Shown here one piece after another: positions 26,315 through 33,933 of a stretch of 64,000 bases of DNA. The translations under genes and the position numbers were made by a program. Source of the stretch: JANWHQ01 sp963775275 (lineage in GTDB: Bacteria; Pseudomonadota; Alphaproteobacteria; Caulobacterales; Caulobacteraceae); contig CAVZII010000005.1 in assembly GCA_963775275.1 (NCBI GenBank), positions 4,402,001 through 4,466,000 on the forward strand, given 5' to 3'. Within the stretch, counting starts at the first letter, position 1. Every line of letters begins with the position of its first letter. The notes beneath the pieces are model-generated. The model was not told the DNA's origin and made no database searches. It saw nothing but the letters and a program-made list of their open reading frames with translations.

Positions 26315-27064
26315 TCAGATCCGGCGGAAGGCGAAGAAGTCCACGGGCTCGATGACTCGCTGCTCCGGCGGAGCAGCAGCCGCGAAGTCCCGAAGGGCGG
26401 CCATGCCATCCTCGAATTCCCGGTCGGTGAGCTGGGCGAGGATGGAGTTGGCCCGATAGGCGAGCCTGTCGGCATAGGCGGCCCACGACGCACCCACCTC
26501 GCTCTGGACGACGTCGTGACGGACCAGCGCGAAGCCGGCGACGAGGAAGGTCTCCTCGATGACCGCCAGGCTCTGCAGGTCCTTGGCGATCAGCGTCCGG
26601 GTCCGAGGGAAGAAGGGCACATAGGGATAATCGTCGGTCCGTTCGCTGGTCCCCGCGCGAAGGCAGACCACCCCGCCATCCGTCAGCACCCTGTGGCACT
26701 CGCGCGCAGCGCCGAGAGGGCTCGCGAAGTGGTGGAACACCATGGAGATGAAGACCATGTCCACCGCGTCGTCAGGCAAGGGAACCGCCTCGCCGGAGCC
26801 TCTGACATAGCGGACCCCCTCCCCGCCCTTTCGCGCGGCCTGAGCCAGCATCTTCTCGGAAGGGTCGAGCGCGGTGACCTCCGCGCCGAAGCGCGCCGCC
26901 AGGGCGGCGGAATAGCGGCCCGTACCGCAACCGAGATCGAGGATGTGCTCCACCTTCTCGGGCGCGACCGAGGCGACGACATCCAGCCAGAGCTTCAGCG
27001 TCGCCGGGTCATAGCCCCGGCCGGCGTCGTAGGCCGCGGGCATTGTCGTCTGGTCGTAGTCCAT
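26315..27064 (-). CDS. Class I SAM-dependent methyltransferase
   Basis: 249 residues. SAM-binding motif I HILDLGCGTGRYS, motif II ALDPSEKM and motif post-II SGEAVPLPDDAVDMVFISMVFHH are clear, as in the ubiE/Methyltransf_11 group. The C-terminal part (SWAAYADRLAYRANSIL) is helical. Substrate unknown. It lies downstream of a CmcJ-like oxidoreductase gene, with a hairpin repeat between. A remnant of a paralogue lies at 24880. Confidence 0.88.
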   Translation of the reverse strand: MDYDQTTMPAAYDAGRGYDPATLKLWLDVVASVAPEKVEHILDLGCGTGRYSAALAARFGAEVTALDPSEKMLAQAARKGGEGVRYVRGSGEAVPLPDDAVDMVFISMVFHHFASPLGAARECHRVLTDGGVVCLRAGTSERTDDYPYVPFFPRTRTLIAKDLQSLAVIEETFLVAGFALVRHDVVQSEVGASWAAYADRLAYRANSILAQLTDREFEDGMAALRDFAAAAPPEQRVIEPVDFFAFRRI

Positions 27065-27097
27065 GGCGGCAGCCTGGCAGGACCTCGAGCGCCGGAT

Positions 27098-27144
27098 GCC
27101 CCCTCCGTCGCTCCGCGACACCTCCCCCGCAAGCGAGGGAGGAC
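27098..27144. repeat. Intergenic GC-rich repeat (CTCCGTCGCT...CCTCCC type)
   Basis: Contains CCTCCGTCGCT then CGCGACACCTCCCCCGC, also found (with one or two changes) at about 30415-30450. The 3' part is an imperfect inverted repeat CCTCCCCCGCAAGCGAGGGAGG. Such modules are scattered between genes in Caulobacter-type genomes and probably form RNA hairpins or terminators. Confidence 0.65.
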
Positions 27145-27994
27145 CTAGAAGAACGCCACCGTGCGGATCTCGATGCTGGCGCGGGGCTCGGCGTCGGGGG
27201 GCGTGGTCGGGTCGGTGAAGGCGGTGTGGGCGGTGAAGCGGGCCACGTCCTTTCGCGAGTTGTAGCACTTGATCAGCATCGCCTCGTCGGTCCGCATCCT
27301 GGGGAAATAGAACCAGCGGTGGGCGGGGCTGAAGGTGTTCACATAGATCTCGCCCTTGCGGTCCTTGTAGACCATGTCGGAGGCGACGAAGTCGTCGGGC
27401 GCGACGCTCCTGGCGTCGGCGACGGCGAGCGGGGTGTCGAGGACCGGCCCGCGGATCGGCCGCCAGACGTTGATGAAGGCGAACCGGCGCTTCAGCAGCT
27501 CGTCGGCTTCGTCGGGGAGCAGGTCGCGCACCCGCTGGGGCCCGGAGATCTCGGTATAGTCGTTGTGCACCCGCGTCACCGGCAGGCGCGCCATGCCGGG
27601 CGTGCGGTCGGCGATGTCGCCGCGGCGGATGCGCAGGGTGTGGTCGAACACCTGGACGCGTGAGGCGCCGGTGACGTCCTTGACGAGCTGGGCGGCCTCG
27701 TCGTGGCAGATTCCGTCGAGCTGGGCCTCGTCGAACCAGTCGGTGACGCGCGGAGGGGCGCGTGGCCAGGGCGAAGCCCTCCACGTCCAGGGACAGACCG
27801 GGTGCGATCGGGCGGGCGTCGTGGATCGGCACGGCGTGCGGGTCGTAGACCGCGTTGGTCGGCAGCTCGCCCTCGGTCAGGTAGTAGGCCACCGTGTAGG
27901 GCTTCTCGGCCATGGGCCTGAGGTAGTGCAGCTCGCCGGCGACGGCGGGCAGGTCGTCCGCGTTCACGACGATGGGCGAAGCGTCATCGGGCAC
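27145..27994 (-). pseudogene. CmcJ/NvfI family oxidoreductase, frameshifted
   Basis: The N-terminal frame runs from the ATG at 27994 (ELHYLRPMAEKPYTVAYYL, NAVYDPHAVPIHDARPIAPG, LDVEGFALATRPS) to about 27755, where homology shifts to a second frame (VTDWFDEAQLDGICHDEAA, VFDHTLRIRRGDIA, RVHNDYTEISGPQRVRDLL, INVWRPIRGPVLDTPLAV) ending in TVAFF. Together they align end to end with the intact paralogue at 32981-33832. This family (CmcJ, AsaB, NvfI) contains non-haem iron oxygenase or desaturase-like enzymes of secondary metabolism. A one-base indel in a GC-rich run explains the break; assembly error is possible. Confidence 0.8.
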
Positions 27995-28121
27995 GATCGG
28001 ACCTCCTCTGGCCAGCGAAACCGAAGTCTACAGCCACCAGCGACGAATTCGAACAGGTCGCTCCGGGTGGGGCCTCGTCGGGGCGTTCCGCCGGACGCAA
28101 CTGAGGGATCGACCGATGGGC

Positions 28122-28427
28122 TCAGGCATCCTCGAGCGTCGTCGAGGCAGGGACAGGCGCGAGCTCCAGGCCCAAGGCGTGCATGACTTTCAACACGGTG
28201 GAGAGCTCTGGTTCGCCTTGCGCGCTGAGAGCGCGATAGAGGGACGACCGGCTTAGCCCCGTGTCTCGGGCGAGGGCCGTCATGCCATGGGCGCGAGCCG
28301 CCACGCCCAGCGCATCGGCGATGACGGCAGGCTCCCCGGTCTCAAACGCGGCCGCCAGGTATTCGGCAATCGCCTCCGGCGTCGCCAGGTACTCGGCTGG
28401 GTCAAATGGTCGGGTCTTGATGGTCAT
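28122..28427 (-). CDS. HigA/addiction-module antidote-like DNA-binding protein
   Basis: 101 residues. The C-terminal helix-turn-helix (ALARDTGLSRSSLYRALSAQGEPELSTVLKVMHALGLEL in parts) and the N-terminal IKTRPFDPAEYLATPEAIAEYL are typical of the addiction-module antidote family paired with HigB/RelE-like toxins. It lies downstream of the toxin gene on the same strand, but the usual short toxin-antitoxin gap has been widened to about 90 bp by a twin-hairpin element. Confidence 0.85.
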   Translation of the reverse strand: MTIKTRPFDPAEYLATPEAIAEYLAAAFETGEPAVIADALGVAARAHGMTALARDTGLSRSSLYRALSAQGEPELSTVLKVMHALGLELAPVPASTTLEDA

Positions 28428-28439
28428 TGCTACAGCTCC

Positions 28440-28559
28440 CTAGTGCATCGTAGCAGACGGATAATTTATCATCCGCCTGTGGTTCGATGCACTAAATCAA
28501 AGACTTGTGCTGCGAGGCTCAAACGAATGGTGGACCATTCGTTTGAGTTGCAGCACTAG
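28440..28559. repeat. CTAG twin-hairpin element, family 3, inside a TA operon
   Basis: Two inverted repeats: 28440-28495 (outer stem TAGTGCATCG, inner stem CAGACGGAT with one mismatch) and about 28505-28559 (outer GTGCTGC, inner ACTCAAACGAATGGT with its complement). The outer ends are CTAG at 28440 and 28556. Architecture (outer stem from CTAG, one-sided bulge, inner stem) matches the 166-bp elements but the sequence differs. It separates toxin and antitoxin genes and forms the toxin's last codons. Confidence 0.85.
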
Positions 28560-28836
28560 CCAGCCTCTTCGCGAGCGCGATGTCGCGGCGTTGGCCGGAT
28601 TTGTCTCCACCGCAAAGCAGGATGACCCATTCCCGGCCAGCGCGGGTGAAGTCGACGCGGTAGCCGGGCCCATAGTGGATGCGAAGCTCGCCGACTCCAT
28701 CGCCAACAGGCTTGACGTCGCCCGGGTTGCCCAGGGCAAGGCGCCGAATCCATTCAGCGATCCGCGCCTTGGCCCTCTCGTCCGCGAGACCGATGAGCCA
28801 AGTCGAGAACGCCTCTGTCTCGCGGATTTCGAGCAC
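28519..28836 (-). CDS. RelE/ParE (HigB-like) toxin with hairpin-derived C-terminus
   Basis: 105 residues from a GTG at 28836. MLEIRETEAFSTWLIGLAD, then KARIAEWIRRLALGNPGDVKP, LRIHYGPGYRVDF and LLCGGDKSGQRRDIALAKRLA are characteristic of the addiction-module killer protein family that cleaves mRNA on ribosomes. The family ordinarily ends just after this helix; here the last 11 codons (SAATQTNGPPFV and stop) are read from a CTAG hairpin element that entered the gene's 3' end. Whether it is still active is unknown. The partner antitoxin is at 28122-28427. Confidence 0.85.
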   Translation of the reverse strand: MLEIRETEAFSTWLIGLADERAKARIAEWIRRLALGNPGDVKPVGDGVGELRIHYGPGYRVDFTRAGREWVILLCGGDKSGQRRDIALAKRLASAATQTNGPPFV

Positions 28837-28857
28837 GCCTGAATGTCGCCTATAAGA

Positions 28858-28874
28858 GACAATCAGTCAATGTC
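28858..28874. promoter_or_regulatory. Possible toxin-antitoxin operator
   Basis: An inverted repeat GACA-N9-TGTC lies 22 bp upstream of the toxin start. TA operons are normally autoregulated by the antitoxin at such palindromes. The half-sites are short, so this is tentative. Confidence 0.3.
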
Positions 28875-28957
28875 CGGGGGGTCTGAGCGGATCGCCGCTG
28901 CCCGCCGGCCCACCAGACAGGTCGCATTCTCGTCTACTGAACACGACCCCCGAGAAT

Positions 28958-30037
28958 CTACGCGAACGCGACCTGGGCGATGGGGGGGAGGTGGGCGGAG
29001 AGCTGGGTCCAGCGTTCGCCGCCGTCCTCGCTGAGCCACAGGTTGCCGGTGGTCGAGCCCATGGCCAGGCGCGCGCCCGTGCCGTCCACGTCCAGCGCAT
29101 GGCGATAGATCAGGTCGAAGCTCGGGCTCGGCAGGCCCTCGCTCAGCACCTCGAAGCTCTTGCCGCCGTCGCGGGTGCGGGTGACCACGAGCTTGCCGTC
29201 CACCGGCACGCGGCACTCGTCCTTCACCGCCGGCACGAACCAGGCAGTGTCGCGGTCCTTGGGATGGGCGGCGACGGCGAAGCCGAAGACCGAAGGCGCG
29301 ACCTCGGTGATCTCGGCGAAGGTCTCGGCGCCGTCCTCGGACTTGAAGATGCCGTTGTGGTGCTGGCACCAGACGACTTCGGGATCGGCCGGACAGGCGG
29401 CGATCAGGTGCGGGTCCTGGAAGTTCGGCTCATAGGCCTGCTCGGGCGGCATGAAGGCGGCCCGAAGGCCCCTGCCCGCCACGCGCCAGGTCTCGCCCGC
29501 ATCGTCGGTCTTCCACACCCCGCCGCAGGAGATGGCGATGGTGACCTTTCGGCTGTCGCGCGGATCGACGCGGATGGAGTGAGGCGCGGGAAGGTCGGTG
29601 CCGCCGCCGAACCACTGTTTGCGTTCGGGCAGGTCGTAGAGGCTGGTGACCAGCGACCAGCTCTCGCCCCGGTCATGGCTGACGAACAGGCCGGCCGGCG
29701 CGACGCCGGCCCAGATCAGGCCCGGCTGGTCCGGCCCGCCGGCGGCCAGCGCCCAGATGGTGTCGGCCGAGGGCGCCTTGTCCTGGCCCTCCTCGGCCGC
29801 CGGGAAAGCCGGCGCGGCCAGCTCGGTCCAGGTGGAGCCGCCGTCGTCCGAGCGGTGCAGCTTGATCCCGAAGTGGCCCAGCCGCAGGGCCGCATAGATG
29901 GCGCCGTCCCTGGGATCGGTCAGGACCTGGGAGACGGGCTCGGCCAGGAAGGCCGGCGCGCCGGCGCGCCAGCCGCCGCCGTTGCGCTCGTAGGTGAACA
30001 GGCCCTTGCGGGTCGCCACGTGCACGCGATCGCTCAT
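28958..30037 (-). CDS. BNR-repeat (sialidase/VPS10-like) beta-propeller protein
   Basis: 359 residues without a signal peptide. Asp-box motifs recur: RSDDGGSTWTELA, SHDRGESWSLV, KTDDAGETWRVA, KSEDGAETFAEI, TRDGGKSFEVL and SEDGGERWTQL, giving a six- or seven-bladed propeller. Proteins of this kind are annotated as exo-alpha-sialidase-like or glycosyl hydrolase BNR repeat proteins and are commonly encoded with a MoaD/ThiS-like protein, as here (stop of the MoaD gene 3 bp away). Enzymatic activity is not evident. Confidence 0.85.
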   Translation of the reverse strand: MSDRVHVATRKGLFTYERNGGGWRAGAPAFLAEPVSQVLTDPRDGAIYAALRLGHFGIKLHRSDDGGSTWTELAAPAFPAAEEGQDKAPSADTIWALAAGGPDQPGLIWAGVAPAGLFVSHDRGESWSLVTSLYDLPERKQWFGGGTDLPAPHSIRVDPRDSRKVTIAISCGGVWKTDDAGETWRVAGRGLRAAFMPPEQAYEPNFQDPHLIAACPADPEVVWCQHHNGIFKSEDGAETFAEITEVAPSVFGFAVAAHPKDRDTAWFVPAVKDECRVPVDGKLVVTRTRDGGKSFEVLSEGLPSPSFDLIYRHALDVDGTGARLAMGSTTGNLWLSEDGGERWTQLSAHLPPIAQVAFA

Positions 30038-30040
30038 GCC

Positions 30041-30310
30041 CTAGCCTCCTGACAGAGCCTGGAAGACGAACACCTCGTCGGCCGATCCGACAGGGTCGGA
30101 CAAATAAATCCGGTCATCCACCGGGCGGGTATTGACGAAGACGTTGACGTGCCGGCGAAGGCGGCCCTGGTCGTCCAGGATGTAGGACTTCAGCCGGGGA
30201 TTGTCGGCGAAGACCCCGTCGAGCAGCTCGCGCACGGTCGCGCCGATCACGTCCACCGGCGGGCAATCCACATGCCGGCGAAGGTTCTCTGTGAAGCTGA
30301 CCAAGGGCAT
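30041..30310 (-). CDS. MoaD/ThiS family ubiquitin-like protein
   Basis: 89 residues: LVSFTENLRRHVDCPPVDVIG then TVRELLDGVFADNPRLKSYI, HVNVFVNTRPVDDRIYLSDP and EVFVFQALSGG, the beta-grasp pattern ending in the double glycine from which MoaD/ThiS proteins donate sulfur. It is directly upstream of the BNR propeller gene (3-bp gap), a recurrent pair. Its upstream region has been disturbed by an IS4 insertion about 145 bp away. Confidence 0.85.
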   Translation of the reverse strand: MPLVSFTENLRRHVDCPPVDVIGATVRELLDGVFADNPRLKSYILDDQGRLRRHVNVFVNTRPVDDRIYLSDPVGSADEVFVFQALSGG

Positions 30311-30368
30311 CAGCCGGTCCCGAAAGGCTTGCCGGCGTTGTAGCGCGAGGTCGATGACGTCTCCTAGC

Positions 30369-30450
30369 CCTCCCCCTTGAATTGGGGGAGGCGGCTCGAA
30401 GAACGGAAGGGGCCCCTTCCGTCGCTTCGCGACACCTCCCCCGCCAGCGG
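30369..30450. repeat. Intergenic GC-rich hairpin repeat, interrupted by IS4
   Basis: Begins with the hairpin CCTCCCCCTTGAATTGG plus GGGAGG (30369-30391), then CTTCCGTCGCTTCGCGACACC and CCTCCCCCGCCAGCGG. The second half matches the repeat at 27098-27144. The expected pairing arm appears on the far side of the IS4 element as GAGCGGGAGAGG (31936-31947), so the IS landed in the hairpin loop. Confidence 0.6.
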
Positions 30451-30454
30451 CTAG

Positions 30455-31928
30455 GGGATGCACAGATCTCACGGCTGGATGACTCGGGCGTGATTGGCCT
30501 GGGCGCTGTTGGGTTGATTCGTTGAGCGACGCTTTGGTTGGAGGTGTCGCGATGACGGCGGTTGAATGGTCGCTTGGCGGGTTCGGGGATGGTCGGATCG
30601 ACCGACGGGGCGGCGAGTTGCTCTCGTGCATGGTATCGCACCAGAGCGTCTGCCTTCGGCGGATGGCGCGGGGCGCGCGGCATCTGATCGTAGGCTTCAA
30701 TCGGTTCTTGGCGAACGGGCGAGTGACGACACAGAGCCTGATCGAGGGCTGGGGCTGGGAGGCGTCGGCGGCCTGCGCCGGGCGTCATGTGCTGGCCATC
30801 CAGGACACCAGCGAGATCAGCTTCCGCACCACGGACGAGCGGCTCAGGGAGTTGGGAGAGATCGGCAAGGGCGGCCGCGCCCGGGGCCTGTTGCTGCACC
30901 CGATGCTGGCCGTGGACGCGGCCACTGGCGCGTTGCTGGGCCTGGCGGCGGGCCAGATCTGGACCCGGGAGGGCCGGGTGGCGACGCCGCACGGCAAGCG
31001 GGCCTTGGAGGACAAGGAGTCGCAGCGTTGGCTGTCGACGGCCGAGGCGGCCAAGCCGGTCCTGGCCCACGCGGCCATGGTGACGGAGGTCAGCGACCGG
31101 GAGAGCGACATCTACGCCAAGTGGGCGCGAACGCCGGAGGCGAAGTTCCACATCCTGACGCGGGCCATGCACGACCGGCCGATCGAGGAGGGCGGCAGGC
31201 TGTCGACGGCTCCGCTGGCCTCGGCGGGCATGGCCGTGGTGGAGGATCTGCGCGAGCGGGCAGGCCGCCCGGCCAGACAGGCCCATCTTCTGGTCCGCTA
31301 TGGAGAGGTCACGTTGAAGCGGCCCCTCAAGACCGCCGAGACAGGCCTGCCCAAGACGGTTCGCGTGAGCCTGGTGGAGGTGAGCGAACAAGATGCGCCC
31401 CAGGGCGTGGAGCCGGTCCTGTGGCGGCTCTTGACCACCCATCCCATCGAGGACGCGGCCATGGCCTGGCGGGTGGTGGGCTGGTACCGCCAGCGCTGGA
31501 TCATCGAGCAGTTCTTCCGGACCCTGAAGCAGCAGGGCCTGCAGCTGGAGGACAGCCAGATCGAGAGCGCCGAGCGGCTCATCAAGCTCACCGCCATCGC
31601 CGCGCGGGCGGCCTGCATCATCATGCAGCTCGTCCAGGCCCGCCACGGCAGGTCCGACCAGCCGGCCGGGGTCGCCTTCACTCCGGCAGAGATCGTCACG
31701 CTCCAGGCTCTCGTGCCCGAGCTCGAAGGCAAGACCGCCTTGCAGAAGAACCCGCACGCCCCAGGCTCCCTCGCCTGGGCCGGCTGGGCCATCGCCAAGC
31801 TCGGCGGATGGGACGGCTACCCCAACTCCAAGCCGCCAGGACCCATCACCTTCAGACACGGCCTCCAGTACTTCCGGTCCCTCTCCGCTGGATGGGCCCT
31901 GCGCGAGGCCCTCGGCGATGTGTGAATG
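30455..31928 (+). mobile_element. IS4-family insertion sequence
   Basis: About 1.47 kb containing one complete transposase. GCTAG occurs immediately at both outer borders (30450-30454 and 31928-31932). The termini show partial inverted similarity (ATGCACAGATC on the left; ATTCACACATC read inward on the right). Exact ends and target duplication are approximate. It split an intergenic hairpin repeat upstream of the MoaD gene. Confidence 0.75.
30552..31925 (+). CDS. IS4 family transposase
   Basis: 457 residues from the ATG at 30552, which has GGAGG 7-11 nt upstream. DDE residues are visible: Asp in AIQDTSEISF, Asp in VSDRESDIY and Glu in the IS4 signature YRQRWIIEQFFRTLKQQG (Y-x2-R-x3-E-x6-K). 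An N-terminal region MTAVEWSLGGFGDGRIDRRG resembles the DNA-binding head of IS4 transposases. The frame is full length and uninterrupted, so the element may be active. Confidence 0.9.
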   Translation: MTAVEWSLGGFGDGRIDRRGGELLSCMVSHQSVCLRRMARGARHLIVGFNRFLANGRVTTQSLIEGWGWEASAACAGRHVLAIQDTSEISFRTTDERLRELGEIGKGGRARGLLLHPMLAVDAATGALLGLAAGQIWTREGRVATPHGKRALEDKESQRWLSTAEAAKPVLAHAAMVTEVSDRESDIYAKWARTPEAKFHILTRAMHDRPIEEGGRLSTAPLASAGMAVVEDLRERAGRPARQAHLLVRYGEVTLKRPLKTAETGLPKTVRVSLVEVSEQDAPQGVEPVLWRLLTTHPIEDAAMAWRVVGWYRQRWIIEQFFRTLKQQGLQLEDSQIESAERLIKLTAIAARAACIIMQLVQARHGRSDQPAGVAFTPAEIVTLQALVPELEGKTALQKNPHAPGSLAWAGWAIAKLGGWDGYPNSKPPGPITFRHGLQYFRSLSAGWALREALGDV

Positions 31929-31947
31929 CTAGCCGAGCGGGAGAGGA

Positions 31948-32042
31948 CTAGTGTGGTGGATCAGAAGTTCGCATGATGATGGCGGCGCCCTCGGCTGCGA
32001 ACTTCTGATCCGTAAACCACACTAGAATCATACATTTGCTAG
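31948..32042. repeat. CTAG twin-hairpin element, copy 2, left part
   Basis: Hairpin B (31948-32025), the 13-nt spacer and the central CTAG (32039-32042) of the 166-bp element, in the orientation of copy 3 at 55506. The rest of the element is on the other side of an IS5 insertion (32910-32984). Joining the two parts reproduces copy 3 base for base by eye. Confidence 0.92.
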
Positions 32043-32823
32043 GTCCTGTGGACAAAGTGCCTGACCCACAGGCGTGTGGACGCGACGAGGACGAAGCCGA
32101 GGTAGCTGTCGGCGGTCTTGTCGTATCGGGTGGCCAACCGGCGGCTGTGCTTGAGCTTTGAGAAGCATCGCTCGACGAGGTTCCTCAGGGCGTAGAGGTG
32201 GCCATCGATGATCGGTTGGACCTTACGGTTGCGGCGGGGAGGGATGATGGCGGCGACGCCTCTGGCCTCGAGGTCGGCGAGGATGGCGTCGGCGTCGTAG
32301 CCCTTGTCGGCGAGCACGACCTTCGGTGCGGGCCCGGGCTCGTCCATGACCGGGCCGTAGCCCTTGACGTCGGAGACCTCGCCGCCGGTCAGGACCACGG
32401 CGAGCGGCAGGCCCAGGCCGTTGGTCCTCAGATGGATCTTGGTCGAGAAGCCACCGCGCGAGCGGCCAAGACCTTGGTCCTGAGCCTCTGCTTTTTTTGG
32501 GCGCCAGCGGCGTGCTGGTGGGCGCGCACGATGGTCGAGTTGACCATCTGCAGGCTGTCTTGACCGGCGCCGCCTCGTGCGCGGCCCCGTTCAGCGCCGA
32601 CAGAATGGCGTCCCAGACCTCCCGCCTACGTCCAGCGCCGGAACTGTCGGTAGACCGAGTTCCAGGCGCCGAAGTGCTCATGCAGGTCGCGCCAGGGCGA
32701 GCCCGTCCGCGCGATCCAGAACACCCCGTCCAACACCAGACGGTGGTCCCGGGGCCGCCGTCCGCGCCGCGGACCCGCCTCGATCACGAACGGCTCGAAG
32801 AACCCCCACTCCTCATCCGACAT
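32039..32823 (-). pseudogene. IS5 family transposase (orfA/orfB), orfA interrupted
   Basis: orfA starts at MSDEEWGFFEPFVIEAGPRR and runs through DGVFWIARTGSPWRDLHEHF to QFRRWT, then meets an in-frame TAG near 32626. The next homologous stretch (VWDAILSALNGAAHEAA) is in another frame, and MVNSTIVRAHQHAAGAQKK returns to the first. An A7 run then allows the usual -1 frameshift into orfB (GRSRGGFSTKIHLRTNG, VLADKGYDADAIL, RNLVERCFSKLKHSRRLATRYDK). orfB is intact. The nonsense codon and two compensating shifts suggest an inactive copy. Confidence 0.8.
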
Positions 32824-32910
32824 CAAACCCCGAACCACGGCCGCTCTCCCCAAAGAGCAGCCTTGAATCAGCGATCAGGTGATTTGGGAATCCACTTCGT
32901 CCACACGACC
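32042..32910 (-). mobile_element. IS5-family (IS427-like) insertion sequence, 869 bp
   Basis: Terminal inverted repeats GGTCCTGTGGACAAAG (left) and GGTCGTGTGGACGAAG (right, reverse complement) match at 14 of 16 positions. The target is a CTAG with TA duplicated (32040-32041 and 32911-32912), as in the IS427 group. The insertion is in the central CTAG of a twin-hairpin element. The transposase stop codon TAG is formed by the target sequence, not by the IS. Confidence 0.88.
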
Positions 32911-32984
32911 TAGTGTCCTTATCGATTCCGAAGTTCGCATCCGCCTTGCAAATGCGCTGGCGAACTTCGGAATCGGGACACTAG
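32910..32984. repeat. CTAG twin-hairpin element, copy 2, right part
   Basis: Hairpin A (75 bp, CTAG to CTAG) of the 166-bp element, separated from its other half by the IS5. The right CTAG (32981-32984) contains the TAG stop codon of the CmcJ-like gene read on the opposite strand. Confidence 0.92.
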
Positions 32985-33832
32985 AAGAAGGCGATGGTGC
33001 GGAACTCGATGCTTTCCCTGGGCGGGGTCCCGGGCGGGGTGGTCGGGTCCTCGAAGCCGGTGTGGGGGGTGAAGCGGGCGACGGCAGGGTCGGAATCCCA
33101 GCACTTGAGCAGGATCGCCTCGTCGGTGCGCATCTCAGGCGCGTAGAACCAGCGCTGCCCCGGATCATGATGGACGCCCTGGGTCTCGCCCCGGCGATGC
33201 TGGTAGATCAGGGCGGTGGAGACGAGGTCTTCGGGCCTCACCGATGAGGCGTCGCAGACCGCCAGCGGCCAGTCGCGCGCGGGGTGCGAGATGGGACGCC
33301 AGACGTTGACGATGGCCGCGCGCCTTTGCAGCAGAGCCTCGGCGGCCTCCTCGCCCATCAGGTCGCGCACCCGCTGGGGCCCGGAAGCGGCGGTGTAGTC
33401 ATTGTGCGCGCGCGTCGCGGGCTGGCGCGGCGACCCGGAGGCGCGGTCGGGCAGGCCATCGGCGCGGCGCCGCAAAGTCTGGTCGAACACGACCACGCGC
33501 CTGGCCCCGGTGGCCGCCTGGACCAGCTCGGCGGCCTCGGGGACGCCGAGCGCCAGGACCTGGGCCTCGTCCCAGAAGTCGCGGACGGCCGAGCGGTGAT
33601 GGACCAGCTCGAAGCCCTGAACGTCGAGCGACAGTCGCCCCGCGATCGGCCGCATGTCGCGGATGGTCACGGCGTGCGGCTCGTAGACGGCGTTGGCCGC
33701 GGGCGCGCCCGGCGGGGGATCGTAGGTGTAGACGAACAGCGGCTCGTGCGACGGCGCGGCGAAGAGCAGGCTCGCGTCCACCGCGGGCAGGTCCTGGTCG
33801 GCGATGCGATCCTCGGCGACATCCAGGGGCAT
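32981..33832 (-). CDS. CmcJ/NvfI family oxidoreductase
   Basis: 283 residues, intact. Family features: NAVYEPHAVTIRDMRPIAG, LDVQGFELVHHRSAVRDFWD, VVVFDQTLRRR, ATRAHNDYTAASGPQRVRDL, IVNVWRPISHPARDWPLAVCD, GQRWFYAPEMRTDEAILLKC and HTGFEDPTTPPGTPPRESIE, ending RTIAFF. The conserved His-Asp (AHNDYT) and the later His/Arg are candidate iron-site residues. Relatives include CmcJ, AsaB and NvfI of antibiotic or natural-product pathways. Its stop codon lies in a CTAG that is the edge of a hairpin element. Two paralogues are at 27145 and 58242. Confidence 0.85.
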   Translation of the reverse strand: MPLDVAEDRIADQDLPAVDASLLFAAPSHEPLFVYTYDPPPGAPAANAVYEPHAVTIRDMRPIAGRLSLDVQGFELVHHRSAVRDFWDEAQVLALGVPEAAELVQAATGARRVVVFDQTLRRRADGLPDRASGSPRQPATRAHNDYTAASGPQRVRDLMGEEAAEALLQRRAAIVNVWRPISHPARDWPLAVCDASSVRPEDLVSTALIYQHRRGETQGVHHDPGQRWFYAPEMRTDEAILLKCWDSDPAVARFTPHTGFEDPTTPPGTPPRESIEFRTIAFF

Positions 33833-33933
33833 GACGGCCTCCGTCGTTGTGCAACGCGGGAATTGGTAGCCGCCAACGCGCGCCGTGTCGCACGATGTCT
33901 TCTAACCGCGCCGGTTAGTTCCGTTCACAGCCG

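Noticed and set aside
30311..30360. N-terminal extension of the MoaD-like protein
   Set aside because: The extension (DVIDLALQRRQAFRDRL) is not part of the beta-grasp fold, and the ATG at 30310 places the first strand at the usual position.
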